From contig NC_080559.1 of assembly GCF_030253575.1 (NCBI RefSeq), positions 29,166,501 to 29,230,500 of the forward strand: a stretch of 64,000 bases of DNA. Direction: 5' to 3'. The notes below the pieces were generated by a model that saw only the letters and a program-made list of their open reading frames with translations, did no database searches and was not told the origin of the DNA. Shown piece after piece: positions 1 through 13,570 of the stretch. The number at the start of each line of letters is the position of its first letter. Within the stretch, counting starts at the first letter, position 1. The DNA is from Rhododendron vialii (taxonomy: Eukaryota > Streptophyta > Magnoliopsida > Ericales > Ericaceae). Position numbers and translations under genes: made by a program.

Positions 1-74
1 ATGGCCCACCGGCGGCCGGCGGTACGATTTCGGTACCGGGGAGGTCGGTACATGTAGCACTACTCAAAAAAGAA

Positions 75-3000
75 AGGGGAGTGATTTTCACACTTATTTT
101 TTTGATATCTATACTCTCTTTTTATTTTTAAGTGTTAAAAGTGTGTGTATTTTTTTTACTAAAAGACAAAAAGAAGGTGTAGATATAAAAAAAGGGAGTG
201 CAAAAATTATTTCCGAAAAAGAAAGAGAAATGCTAGATAAAGTAGATAATATGTCATCTGAACATGTAATACTTATTTAGGATTTTTGGATGGGGAAATA
301 AAGAACCCTTGTTCCACTAAGGGTTCTTAAAAAATAAGTACTTATTCGGTGTGCTATTTTTTATTGTTTAAATATTTCAATATGGATATTCAAAAATATG
401 CAATATGAATATTGTTTAATAGATTTCAATTAGTTCTAGGGAAATTTATATAAATGCTCCTCTTAGTTTCATCTGAGTTTTATTCTTTTTTCCTCAAAGT
501 ACCAATTACAACTCTTTTGATCTTCAAATTTGATTTTGTACCAAATCAGTCCAATTAATAACTTCTATCAGCCAAACTGGGTGAAAAAAAATTAAATTGA
601 TGGTAGTTTGGATGTTGTAGTTCGTACCAATTTGGTCAAATTGATGACGTCTGGCCTCAATTTGATTATTTCCACCTAGTTTGGCTGACAGAAGTTATCA
701 ATTGAACCAACTTGGTACGAAAACCAAACTTGAAGGTCAAAAGAGTTGTAATTGATACTTGAAGGACGAAAATGAGACTCGGGTGAAACTAGGAGGACCA
801 TTTCTATAAATTTCCCTTAGTTCTATTATACAAAGTTCGCAAAATCATAAAATTCATTATAAATTAAAATATATAAGCAATAAAAAATGACACAGATTTT
901 AGAATGTAGAAATAAGAAGGTAAAAAGTTAGTGGAACATGGGTTCTTATTGGATAAAAAAATAAGTATTTATTTTGTTAGTGGAATTATTTCAGTATTTT
1001 TTATTTTTCTTCATAATTTTTGTTTAGCTTTTCGCCGTAATTTTTAGGGTTAAATCGGAAAATTATAGAGATATAAATTGATGTTGAAAAAATTTAAATA
1101 ACATAGCACTTTAGACAAATAAGAAATTTTTTTTTTTATCAGAAGACAAATAAGATAGTTTGATTTTTTTTTTTGTCTTTAGTGAACTTTTTTTTTTGTT
1201 GCTTCCGGTCATAATTTTGTAACTTTTTAGACTCATTTCGTTGACACATGTGATTAATCGAAAAAAATTCAATCGAATTTAACAAAAATTCAGAAAAGAC
1301 GAATAAATCACCCAGATCAAAGAAAATAATTAAGTTTACAAAAATGCGGCCACAATATTCCATTGACCAGTAATATGGAATTTAACAAGGCAAATTGGTG
1401 AATTTGCAAACTAATGGAGTATAACAAAGGGGCCCTATATAACAAAAAGAAAAAAGTAGATTCCCCCCATTACCTGAAATAATTGGAGTCCTTTGTCTCT
1501 CTTTTTTACATTTTTTCTTGCATTTATGAAGACGACTTCTGATTGACACTCTAGTCTTGCCCTTTTGATATCGAAGGTCTTCACGGCTCGACCAGAGAAA
1601 CACAGCCAGCCAATCCCCAGATTCTTCTTTTTTCCCTTTTCTCGCTTTCGGATCGCGGTTACTATTGACGATCAAAGAATCACTCAGGTTATTATTAGGT
1701 GGAAAGGATAAGAAATGATGGGAGATTCAACCTTCCTGTAATTTTCTGCGTGTTCAATTACCAAGAAAGTTATAGGATTCACAGTTTCAATTTTTTCACT
1801 GAGAAACACTTTCCTGCTAAACAGACTTTCCTAAAATGAGGGAATTTTTGTTTTTCTGCAAGATTTTTTGTCAAAAGAACATACACAGAAAAATAAATTT
1901 CATCTTCATTTACTTCACCTCACTTTATTTTTCTTGGGAACCAATTCCGCACACAACATTCCCGACAATGAGGTATGTTCTGGTCCGTTTGATAACCGTA
2001 CTAGTTTGTAGGGATTACTCCATTAAGAGCATTTCTAGTGGATCCTATAAAATACTCGTTAGCTTTTTTTTTTTTTTTGGAGATCTATAAAATACTCATT
2101 AGGTTGAATAGCTAAAATTTTAGCTAGTGAGTGTGCCAAAATTTACTACAGTGGACTAGATAAAATTGATCCATAAACTTCTGGCTCAATAGCTCACCCC
2201 ATAGGTTTGGCCACCAATATGTACTCATTAAATTTTGTTGGTCCAATTATAAATAAGAAAACAATTTTTTTTCTTTAAATTTTTTTGGGAAAAAAATGAG
2301 CTATTTTCTTTTTGGGTATCCAAATTAAATAGGGACCACACTCACAGTTTTTCTTTTCTCTCTCTTTCTCTTTATCTCTCTCCCAGCTCTCTCTATCTTT
2401 TAAATGAATAACAAAATTTTTTGATTATTCAATTTTGATCATATCATTCAGGACACCCTTATCCGCTCCGTTGGTTGTGGAGTTGCTTTCAAATGTAAAA
2501 GGTAACCAAAATAAAAACAAAAGTGAGGTGGGTTAAACCTTAAAAAGCGTTACAGCAACATTACAAAGGATTAACTTTATTAAAGAGTGGTCTAAAGCTA
2601 AATTTCACACATCATCAACTACTAAAAGTGCATGCAGGACCAAAATAGTAAGTCCTACCGAAAATGACAATGGAAAATGTTGCGTGAATCTGGACCATTG
2701 ATTACATTTTCACGGACATTTTAATGGATTTTTTTCATGTACCATACCGGTCTTCAATGACTATTCTTTCCATTCATTTATATCTAAATCGAGCAATGTT
2801 ACAAACACAATTTTATAATATGATTCTTAAAAAAACTGTATCCAGAACTGGTCGATGCATATAAACTTTATGTACATTGAACGTTTCCAATTACAATTAT
2901 GTCTGGAATCATATAGTAACGTTGTATTCCAAGACTTTTTGGAAACTTTAGTTGTCAATGATGAGCCTTTCCAAGATAAGATTGGGGATTGGAGGATATA

Positions 3001-5395
3001 TGTGAAGCCTCATTTTACAAGTCCCACGTGTGCGGGTAGGATTAAAATGAATTGGTATATAAGGATCCGTGAACAAATACTTTATAACTCGAGTTTAACT
3101 TATTGAGCCACTTGGTTAGGCTAAGAATTAGTAGGTGCGCGGGTCGTTACAATTTATATGTGTTCGGAATTCTTAACACCAAAATGGGTTATTGCATGTG
3201 TCATCACTCATCAGCACTCATAGATGTTTTTGTTTTTTGAACAGTAGCACTCATACTGATGAACATGTTAAAAATCAAGGGATGTTTTGTTTAGACGTAA
3301 AATATTTTTCTGAAAAATGTTTTATTTATGTTTGGTTATCTTACAAGGTAAAACATTTTTCATCGTATGGTTGAAAATATTTTCCTCTTGAAACGTTAGT
3401 CATTTGTGGGACACTTGGCCTTCAATGCTGCTTGAGTCTCGACTAACGTCCTTTGCATCCTAGCATCAAATTCACCATAAATCCAATTAGGGCAAATGAT
3501 CTGTGCGAAAGAAGAAAACACGACCCAAAGCTATCCATTTACAAGCAAAATGATCAAGACCGGCCAATTACTAAAGCTTGTAACGAGCAAAACAACAAAA
3601 TACCAGAAAATAATAATATAACGACGTTGTTGCACTCGGCCAGGGAATTTTATTTACTTTAAAATATTTTCCATAAATGCACTGCAGAACTGTACGGGTT
3701 TTGAAAGGAACGCTACTACCCTAACGAATTGCATAGCAATGCGAAAGTTTCGAAACATGGTACACTCCCTTTCCAAAACCGTAAATATAGCGATCCAAAG
3801 AGATCCCCAAATTATTTTCAAAAAATATAACTTTCTAATGTAAAAATGTAGAGAGAATGGAATTTTGGTGAGAGAAAATGGAAAAATTTGGTCATCGTGT
3901 TCCTAGAAATGTATTTTGCATGAATAAATTGGAAACTGATACTTAGTTTTGCTAGATTTTTATCCATTGAGTTTTGATTTTGATATCTATAGAAGCCTAC
4001 CCTTAGCGTTTCCCAATTTAGGCACGTGACCCTATTCCTGTTCCTCCTACCGATACGATCCGCGTTCTTGGCAATTAATATATATGGTCTCTACCTAACT
4101 CTTCTACCTGTTGCTTTTCAAAATTTCTCGATACTGGGAATGAAGATAAACAAAGCCACTTTTCTTTCTCGAATTTGAAATAACTTGAGGCACATCCGAT
4201 TCTCCAATTCTTCACCCACTAGGCGAAGTATCTTGACTTAATTAACTAAGCTGCCTCCCAAACCAAAACGGAAAATGAACAAAGTAACATACTGCAATGG
4301 TTTGTCGGTATTGATAGGACACTACCTAATTTAGTTTTGTTATGCTCATTTATTATATTATTTGGAGTTTGATACTTGTTTTTCACGTTGCAAGACTTGC
4401 GAAGCAATAAAATGGCACACGGAATAAATTGATAAGTTAATGGAAAAATATGGACAAAGGTTTATGTTGTAGCATTTCAATTAAGAGAGAAACTTATTTA
4501 CGGAGTCGCAGCAAAGTAGCTCTTTACGGAGTTAAGCGATTTCAGCCGTCCATTTCGGCAATCAATGGTCCGAATTTAAAAAAAAACTATTTGCGTGAAT
4601 AGTTAACTATTCCCTATGCTACTATTCTAGCGAATAGTTTTTTTTTTTAAATCCAGACCGTCCAAAATATTTTTGGATGCGCGAGATTGAGCTTCATAAT
4701 CAAAAGTTTACAGGTTGCTCCGTAAAGAAGTTTGGGAAATTGACGACTCAGGACGTGTTTTAATAATTAATATCTGTCAAGGACAATCTAAGAACATTTA
4801 TTAATACTGAAAATGTCCTTAGCGAGTAGTAATTATGGCGCAACTAGTCCTGAGATAACGACTGGCCAACGGCTAGCTTGAATCTGCCGTCATTTTTCCA
4901 AGAAGTTTTTCTCTTCAATTAATCCCTTTCCGGAAGGTAGTCATGCTATTATACTTGTAGGCTGTAGCTTCCCACGGGGTCTGGGCTATAAAAATTGGTG
5001 CGGTGCCCAAGCCTATGGGGTTGACGTTCTCTGTCTAAAGCCCAATACTGATGCCCTTCTTAGTATTCTCGGCATGTACTGTATTACACCATGAAAGGGA
5101 GGCAGGAGGGAAAAAATTTCACTAGCGGACAGGTACCATGTGGTGCCCGTTTGGCGCATTCGAATTGGTCATTGTGTTTTTAGATGGCTTAGATTTGGAG
5201 AGAGAATAAGGAGAGAGAAAGTGTTGGGATGAGAGAAGAGAGAGGATTTCAATTCGAATAGTTCAAAAGTGTATTTGCCGAACGGATACCACGCATGTGG
5301 GATATATCCACCCAACACCGAAAAATTTCTTGAGGCGGTAGGCTTGAAAGGGGATCTTTTTTGACGCATACACAGAGATGGCAGCAGCTTCAATG
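75..5395. repeat. Block A: first copy of a long duplicated noncoding block
   Basis: This stretch is the left-most of three copies of one noncoding block. It aligns by eye with block B (about 9440-14960) from position 450 onward, and with block C (about 21185-24137) over roughly 75-3456. Shared words include the segments around 1560-1680, 2100-2240, 3180-3260 and 3430-3660. It holds only short open frames that recur in all copies without looking coding. A MITE-like stretch beginning with the common plant 'gagcat' motif lies near 2028-2490, and a TATAAAA-containing segment near 4985. Compared with B and C it lacks about 50 bp near 2960. In B and C the block forms the 5' flank of an SKU5-like gene, so the gene belonging to block A should lie left of position 1. 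The first 55 bases resemble the end of the GC-rich MITE family seen at 25999-26292. Confidence 0.8.
4984..5393 (+). pseudogene. Possible truncated 5' end of an unidentified gene (relic in block A)
   Basis: A TATAAAA box lies near 4986, followed by a purine-rich, leader-like stretch. An ATG at 5380-5382 opens a very short frame (M-A-A-A-S-M-E-F) that stops where the block ends. In block B the same start (14935) continues for about 20 codons (M-A-A-A-S-M-E-F-Y-P-C-P) before a stop at 14995. I read this as the promoter and first-exon fragment of a gene caught at the duplication breakpoint. The parent gene is not recognisable and coding function is not claimed. It could equally be chance. Confidence 0.25.
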
Positions 5396-5892
5396 GAGTT
5401 CTAATAACTCGGGTGTTCAGGCTAATTTACGAGCATCTCGACGAGCGAGTACTTTGTATGGACCGATTTCAAATAAGTTAATAGCACCTGAAAAATTTCG
5501 AACTTAAGACCTTCGAATGGAACAAAATCTCAAGTTGCAAACCTTGAACATCCAGCCAACATCCCATTGGGTCCCCCCCTCCCCTCTAAATTACATTTGA
5601 TTTCCCATCCCAATGTGAATAATAAGATATTGTGCAAAGAGAAATTCACGAATACTTAACAATTCCAAACCTCAAACAAGAGCAACGTACGTACTAGATG
5701 GAATTCAATGAAGTTGGTAGCCATCCGTGGCCTACACACAATGCTAAGCAATTCCCACATACAAGTTTCTCCCAAAACCCAAGTGCATTTCGAAATACCA
5801 CAACCAAAAACTAAACACAATGAACACACACACACAGTGACTGGCATTTGGCTTGGGCATAAGAATGTTATTTTCATTTGACCCAACAAAAC

Positions 5893-8800
5893 TTAGCACA
5901 GAATCGAGATCGACGCAGAAAACACCACGAGCAGCGTGAGATACAACTTTGGATGTCCGACTCCCTTGGCGATTGAAGATTTTGGGCTGAAATTCAAAGG
6001 TAAAAACAATAAGTTGGTCATATATGACTTGTGAGCCCGAGGGAGAGAGAAAGAGTGGGGATATTATACTTTGTGTAATTTTCAATATCACTGCAGTAGA
6101 GAACATTATCGGGCACATAAGCGAACACAGTTGCGTTATCTACAAGGGGATCTACAACCCTCATATATGTCTCTTGGCCTAGATACCATCTGTCGAGATT
6201 CTCTGCCCTAAGATTCCACACTCCAACGTTGTCCAAATATATCAAAACTGCTGTCCACCCACCTGGAAAAACCTACAAAATACTCCACAGGGAAAGAGAG
6301 AGAGAGAGAGGAAAAAATTTAAAACAAGCGCTAGTATTTGCACCTAATGGTCCACCTATCAGAACACCGTAATCTTCTGTGGGCCTCGTTACCGTACGTG
6401 CTCGGTGCTCCGATCGGTGCACACATCTCGGTGCAATTAGGGTATCTCAATTTGACGAAGAAATATAGGAGCTAAGGAGCCTGAGCAGAAACCTGTACGG
6501 TAGAACGCCATATAGTATCGTTCATATTATACAACTTCGTGCTGTTTTTTGTCCATTCTCCAAGCCCCATCCTGCATTAGTATCACACTCTTGATTTCTG
6601 AACATTAGAAAAGGACGAATCGAGCAGGGCACTAAAACTTGCACAGGGTACCTAATTACAAAGAAATCTGAAAAAACTATACGTACCCAAGAACAAAAAA
6701 AGAATGACCATCCATGTGAAAGCTCAGCACAACAGTGTCATTGTTTTGCAGTATGAGTTCCATGGAGTGGTTATACGTTCCCTTAACGAGAGAGGTGGCA
6801 ATCCGAGGCGGCCCGCTCGGCAATGTCGCATTCGGGAAATCGAGATTGTAAACATCTTTCGATTTGTCAAACTGGTCAGCTAGCCGAATCGGATAACCAG
6901 GATTTTTGAACGAAATTCCGTTAAATGTAGCTCGAAGTTTGCCGTCAATTGTTATTGGTTGTGTGCTTCTTAAAATGAAGAGCTCGGTGGAACTGAGCAG
7001 ACTGTAATTGAACGCGCCTTGTCGGCTAAGGCCACCTCCTCTAGCATTGAAGTCTTGCCTGATCAACGAATGGAATTACAACATTGTTAGTACTTACAGA
7101 ACTATTACAAGCAAATGATAGGCAACCCTAATTTTAGCTATGCCGATGTGACGTGGACTGTATGAGAATGCAGCATTGATCTTGTTTTTACGGATTTCAA
7201 TCCTTTTATGCAAAAGATAGACGCGTTATATCCTAACGTGACGTTTAGCTCAGTTGAAAGTATTGAACCAGACTGAAAGATATAGAAAAAAAAAATGGTC
7301 GATTTTCGTTTGGTCATAGAACAAAAGCAAAGAGAAAGAAAGTTTACTAGAACAAAAGCAAGCAAATTTTGATTCAAAGTGTATTGGAACACGGGAAGGA
7401 GAAAGAAGCGTATAATCAGGCAAGCAAACCTGATGGACATTGACTGCTCCATCGCGAGAGACGTATTATAAACACCATTTGGTGGTACTGGATCGGTTGG
7501 GAGAGGACCAGCTGCCTTTCCTTTCAATTCGGAATAGTACAAGATGGCAACCCCAATAACATTTTGCCACTGATAGGTTTGATTAGGGTTCATAAACTTC
7601 GGGCTTGCTACGATGTAGTAATCGCTATTCGCATCCTGATTCATGGTAACCAAAAATGAGTAAGACTGCCCGACGTGTATGTCAAAGCTGGAGTTGTTTT
7701 GATGAGCCGTGTAATGCCCCTCTGTTTCTACGAGGAGCAACTCGTGGTTCTGGATTCGAAAGTTCAAGCAAGTTGACACCCCGATGTTGTGCACCCTAAT
7801 CCGATAGGTTTTTCCTGTAATCGCGATCCTGTTTTACATAAAATAACCCGAACATAATTGCGAAAAAGAAGAAGTCTTATTAGACAGGCAACAATCAGTT
7901 ACCTGGGACAACATTGATTTTTTCATAATCAAAAGGTTCAGCCATGCTATAAGGCCCCTTCCCGTTAATGAGAACTCCATCCGGTATTCCAAGGTCTGTT
8001 CCATTGTCGAGTGCCTCTCTCAGTGCCTGATATGCAAAAGGTTTAGTCGCCAATCCTTTCTAACTACTCCAGCTTCTGTTCGTTTATGTATGCATATAGA
8101 GTACAACACTTTTATCAGCAAATACGAACCTTATGGCTTTGTTTATACCAATCACCGATGAAAACAACGATATCACCATACGGAGTGTCGAAAGGCAGAG
8201 GTACTCTGGGCAAGTTGTTATTGATGATAAAAGAACCGAAACCACCAGCTGATCTTTGAAGATTGAGTGATGGGAAATAAAAGAAGCTGCCGATCTGATC
8301 CTTGACTAGGAATTTGTAAGTCCAACTATGGTTTAGAGGAATGGGGCAATTCGTGCCTAGAACCCCGTCTTGCCAAAAAGCGCGACGCATTCTCAATCCA
8401 GCCCTGCCACAACCCAAGAAATGAAAGATAGCTAACACACAATTCATGAATTGAAAACTATGCAGAAAAATACTGCACGGTCTATATTTGAATCTGTCAT
8501 GTGCACATATATTTTTATGTTTGCTTCTTCTTCTTTCTTTCTTTTTTTTAAACGAAACTTACCAAGTAATGAGGAGATTTTCGTCCAATTTGTTCGTCAC
8601 AGTTACGTTGACAAGGTGACTAGTAGTAACATTAAGAACTGGACCAGGAAACATTCCATTTACTGCAATAACCTGCACACAAGAGAACAAGAAATAACTT
8701 TTGCATCTATTTTGCAGGTTTTTCACACACCCATTGCAAGTGGCTAAAAGTCTTTTAATGCATGATTTTTTGCTTAAAAAACGACGTGCACTTGTTATAT

Positions 8801-9313
8801 ACATGGTTTTCAATTTTGAATAAGAATAGGTAGTACAACTGATCGCAACCATCCCAACGTGTTCTAAATGGTCTATAATTGTCAATAGTATCTTATCAGT
8901 AAGATATTATTTTTATGGGCAAGATACTTTAGCAAATCAGAATTATTGATTGTCAAAATAAACGTTCAATTGCGGAGGTCCCAGATGTTATTAAGTGATC
9001 ACCCATTCCACTCTCAAGCAATGTGGGATTCTATTTCCTTAACAACATGTGACAAAAGAGGGAAAAAAAACTTTCTAAAAACGAAAAGAGAATATATATG
9101 TGCTGCTAGCTAAAACACATACAAGAAGATAGGAAACAGTATCCCAAAGGAGATAAAAGAAAAGAATAGAACCTGTTGAGGGACACCCAAAGGGGAGAGA
9201 GTTTTGTAAGAGAGCTCCAATTTGAACTCGGAAACATTTGCAAATGAGAAACAGAGGCCGAAAAGCAGAGAGAAGGGGATTAAACACAAGATACATGACC
9301 CCAAGAACGCCAT
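5893..9313 (-). CDS. SKU5-similar (SKS) multicopper-oxidase-like protein, copy 1
   Basis: Nine exons on the minus strand: 9313-9173, 8672-8563, 8403-8130, 8026-7903, 7814-7430, 7058-6687, 6571-6493, 6272-6070 and 5986-5893. They give 593 aa, close to SKU5 itself. The start is the ATG opening a hydrophobic signal peptide (residues 1 to about 25). Three cupredoxin domains follow, marked by SPLGVPQQ and WQDGVLGTNCPIP (about 94-106), DIHVGQSYSFLVTMNQ in domain 2, and NLDRWYLGQETY in domain 3. The C-terminus ends in a hydrophobic tail (LYLTLLVVFSASIS) like a GPI-anchor signal. As in the family, the copper ligands of ascorbate oxidase are mostly missing: the first site reads WAGL rather than WHGI. 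Family knowledge places such proteins at the cell wall and plasma membrane in directional cell expansion or pollen growth; substrate is unknown. The last intron (donor 6069, acceptor 5987) is inferred from the in-frame tail conserved in copy 2. Confidence 0.88.
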
Positions 9314-9358
9314 GTAGAGAGAGAGAGAGAACAAAACGGCTCTCTGTTCTGCTCTGGC

Positions 9359-9366
9359 TTTGTATA
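9359..9366 (-). promoter_or_regulatory. TATA-like element of SKS copy 1
   Basis: TATACAAA on the minus strand lies about 46 bp upstream of the ATG, followed by a CT-rich leader. The spacing is short for a plant TATA box but workable. The matching stretch is absent upstream of copy 2, whose similarity to copy 1 ends only about 30 bp beyond the leader. Confidence 0.3.
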
Positions 9367-10136
9367 TTTACGTCTTAAGAATCTAAACTGATTCTAGGCC
9401 CAAGAAATATGACATTGGTTCGTACCCCTTATAAGAAGTTTCCTCCTAGTTTCATTTGAGTCTCATTTTTATTCTCTAAGTATCAATTACAACTCTTTTG
9501 ACCTTCAAGTTTGGTTTCGTACCAAATTGGTCCGATTGATAACTTCTGTCAGCCAAACTGAATGAAAAAAAATCAAATTGATGTTAGTTTGGACGTTGTA
9601 GTTCATACAAAGTTGGTCAAATTGATGATGTCTTGTCTCAATCTAATTTTTTCCGTCTAGTTTGGCTGACTGAAGTTATCAATTAGACCAACTTAGTACG
9701 AAAACCAAACTTGAAGGTCAAAAAAATTGTAATTGATACTTGAATGACGGAAATGAGATTCGGGTGAATCTTGGATGACCATTTCTATCAATTTCCCTTA
9801 GTTCTATTACACAATGTTTATAAAATCATAAAATTCTTTATAAATTGAATTATATATGCGATAAAAAATAGCACAGATTTTAGAATGTAGAAATAAGAAG
9901 GTAAAAAGTTAATGGAACATGGGTTCTTATTGGATAAAAAATAAGTACGTATTTATTTTGTTAGTGGAATTATTTCAGTATTTTTTACTTTTCAAAATTT
10001 TTGTTTAGCTTTTCGTTGTAATTTTTAGGGTTAGTCGTTCGTCTCGACAAGATGAATCGAAAAATTATAGAAATATAAACTGATGTTGAAAAAATTTAAA
10101 TAAGATAGCACTTTAGACAAATAAGACAGTTTGATA

Positions 10137-10350
10137 CTCCCTCCGTCCCTAAATAAGTGTCCAGTGCGCAAACTCAGACCTTTTAAAATATGCATTTGTT
10201 TCATTAAAAAAATTAATTTTTTCACAAATGAATAGATAGCAATGAGTTCTATTAGACAGTGAAAAAAATAGATTTTTTAAACGAAAAATATGCATTTTCT
10301 TTGTAAGGCCTAGATTTACGTGCCGAACACTTATTTAGGAATGGAGGGAG
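10137..10350. mobile_element. Stowaway-type MITE (Tc1/mariner)
   Basis: The element is 214 bp with terminal inverted repeats CTCCCTCCGTCCCTAAATAA at the left and the matching TTATTTAGGAATGGAGGGAG at the right, flanked by TA on both sides (10135-10136 and 10351-10352). This is the textbook terminus and target of plant Stowaway elements. Block A lacks it at the equivalent position near 1160-1170, so insertion followed the block duplication. Confidence 0.93.
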
Positions 10351-13300
10351 TACTTTTTTTTTTTTTTGTCTTTAGTGAACTTTTTTTTTTTTGCTTCCAG
10401 TCATAATTTTGTAACTTTTTAGACTCATTTCGTCGACACAAGTGATTAATCGAAAAAAATTCACTCGAATCTAACAAAAATTCAAAAAAAACGAATAAAA
10501 CACCAGAACAAAGAAAATAATTAAGTTTATAAGAATGCGGCCACAAGATTCCATTGACCAGTAATATGGAATTTAACAAGGCAAATTGGTAAATTTGCAA
10601 ACTAATATAGCAAAAAGAAAAAAGTAATAATGGCCTTTAGATTCCCCTCTTTACCTGGAATAATTGGAGTGTAATAATGCCCTTTTCAATGGGTCCTTGT
10701 TTGTCTTTTTAACACATTTTTTGCATTTTTTAAGACGACTTCTGATTGACACTCAAGTCTTGCCCTTTTGATATCGAAGGTCCTCACGGCTCGACCAGAG
10801 AAACACAGCCAGCCAATCCCCAGATTCTTCTTTTTTCTCCTTTCCTTCCCTTTTCTCGCTTTCGGACCGCGGTTGCTATTGACCATCAAAGAAACACTCA
10901 GGTTATTATTCCTTTCAGACATAAAAGGTCCCGTCCAGTTTTACGGAAATGATAAAAAATAATGGGAGAATCAACTTTCTTGTAATTTTTTGCGTGTTCA
11001 GATACCAAAAAAGTTGTAAGGCTCATAGTTTCAATTTTTTCAATGAAAAACACTTTCCTGCAAAACAGACTTTCCCAAAAGGAGGGAATTATTGTTTTCT
11101 TGCAAGATTTCTTATTAAGAGAACACACAGGAAAATAAATTTTATCTTTCTTTACTTCACATCACTCCACTTCAATTTTCTTGGGAGTCAACTCCGCACA
11201 CAACATTCCTGACAATGAGGTATGTTTTAGTCCGTTTGATAACCGTACTAGTTTGTAGGGATTATTAAGAGCATTTCTAGTGGACCATATAAAATACTCA
11301 TTAGTTTTTTTTTTTGGGATCTATAAAATACTCATTAGGTTGAATAGCTAAAATTTTAGCTAGTGAGTGTGCCAAAATGTTCTACAATGGACTAGATAAA
11401 ATTGATCCATAAACTTATGGCTCAATAGCTCACCCCATAGGTTTGGCCACCAATATGTAGTCATTAAATTTTGTTGGTCCAATTATAAACAAGAAAATAG
11501 TTTTTTTATTTAATTTAATTTTCTGAGGAAAAAATGAGCTATTTTCTTTTTTGGTAACCAAATTAAATAGGAACCACCGGACCACACTCTCAGTTTTTCA
11601 TTTCTCTCTCTTTCTATCTCCTCCCATTACTAACAATGAACCCACCTACTTTAATTTATTCCCAGCTCTCTCTATCTCTCTCTACTAACAATGAATTTTT
11701 GATTATGAACTATTGCAAATCTCAACATTGTTAAGTTTAACAATCTCCTAAATGAATAATCAAAATTTTTTATTTTTCAATTTTAATCGTGCCATTATTA
11801 AAGACACCTTTATCCGCTCTGTTGGTAGTGGAGTTGCTTTCAAATGTAAAAGGTAACCAAATAAAAACAAAAGGGTGGTAGGTTAAAACTTAAAAAGCGT
11901 TACAACAACATTACAAAGGACTCACTTTATTAAAGAGTGGTCTAAAGCTAAATTTCACACATCATCAACTACTAAAAGTGCACGCAGGACCAAAAAATAG
12001 TAAGGCCCACTGAAAAATGACAATGGAAAACGTTGCGTGAATCTGGACCATTGATTACATTTTTACGGACACTTCAATGGATTCTTTTCATGTACCGTAC
12101 CAGTCCTCAATGACTATTCTTTCCATTTATTTATATCTAAACAACTGTATCCAAAACTGATCGATGCATATGAACTTTATGTACATCGAACGCTTCCAAT
12201 TACAATTGTGTCTGGAATCATGTGGTAATATTGTATTCCTAGACTTTTTGGAATCTGTAGTTGTCAATGATGCGAAAAACTGTTATCAACAAAAATGCTG
12301 CGAAAATTGCTAGTAACCCAGGCTTTTCCAAGATAAGATTGGGGGTTGGAGGATCTATGTGAAGCACCATTTACAAGTCCCACATATGTGGGTAGAATTA
12401 AATTGAATTGGTATATAAGGATTCGTGAATAGCTACTTTATAACTCGAGTTTAACTTTCTGAGCCACGTGGTTAGGTTAAGAATTAACAAGTCAGCAGGC
12501 GCGGGTCATTACAATTTGTATGTGTTCGGAATTCTTAACACCAAAATGGGTTATTGCATGTGTCATCACTCATCAGCACTCATAGATGTTTTTGTTTTTT
12601 GAACAGTAGCACTCATACTGTCATACATGTTAAAAATCAAGGGATGTTTGTTTAGACGTAAAATATTTTTCTAAAAAATGTTTTACTTAATTTTGATTAT
12701 CTTACGAGGTAAAACAATTTTCATTGTATGGTTGAAAATATTTTCCTCTTGAAACGTCAGTCATTTATGGGACACTTGGCCTTCGATGCTGCTTGAGTCT
12801 CGACTAACGTCCTTTGCATCCTAGCATCAAATTCACCATAAATTCAATTAGGGCAAATGATCTGTGCGAAAGAAGAAAACACAACCCAAAGCTATCCATT
12901 TACAAGCAAAATGATCAAGACCAATTACTAAAGCTTATAAGTTGTAACGAGCAAAACAACAAAATACCGGAAAATAATAATATAACGACGTTGTTGCACT
13001 CGGCCAGGGAATTTTATTTACTTTATAAAATATTTTCCATAACCGCACTGCAGAACTATACGGGTTTTGAAAGGAATGCTACTACCCTAACGAATTGCAT
13101 ACCAATACGAACGTTCCGAAACATGGTACACTCCTGTTCCAAAACCGTAAATATAGCGATCCAAAGCGATCCCCAAATTATTTCCAAAAAATATAACTTT
13201 CTAATGTAAAAATGTAGAGAAAATGGAAAAATTTGGTCATCGTGTTCCTAGAAATGTATTTTGCATGAATAAATTGGAAACTGATACTGAATTTTGCTAG

Positions 13301-13570
13301 ATTTTTATCCATTGAGTTTTGATTTTGATATCTATAGAAGCCTACCCTTAGCGTTTCCCAATTTAAGCACGTGACCCTATTCCCGTTCCTCCTACCGGTA
13401 CGATTCGCGTTGTTGACAATTAATATATATGGTCTCTACCTAACTCTTCTACCTGTTGCTTTTCAAAATTTCTTGATACTGGGAATGAAGATAAACAAAA
13501 CCACTTTTCTTTCTCGAATTTGAAATAACTTGAGGCACATCCGATTCTCCAATTCTTCACCCACTAGGCG

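Noticed and set aside
7138-7794. 218-codon minus-strand frame as a separate gene
   Set aside because: It is exon 5 of SKS copy 1 read through the donor at 7429 into intron; the next exon resumes the family sequence at 7058.
12814-13209. 131-codon frame in block B as a gene
   Set aside because: The matching frame in block A is only 69 codons and broken, and block C ends before it. No family features are present.
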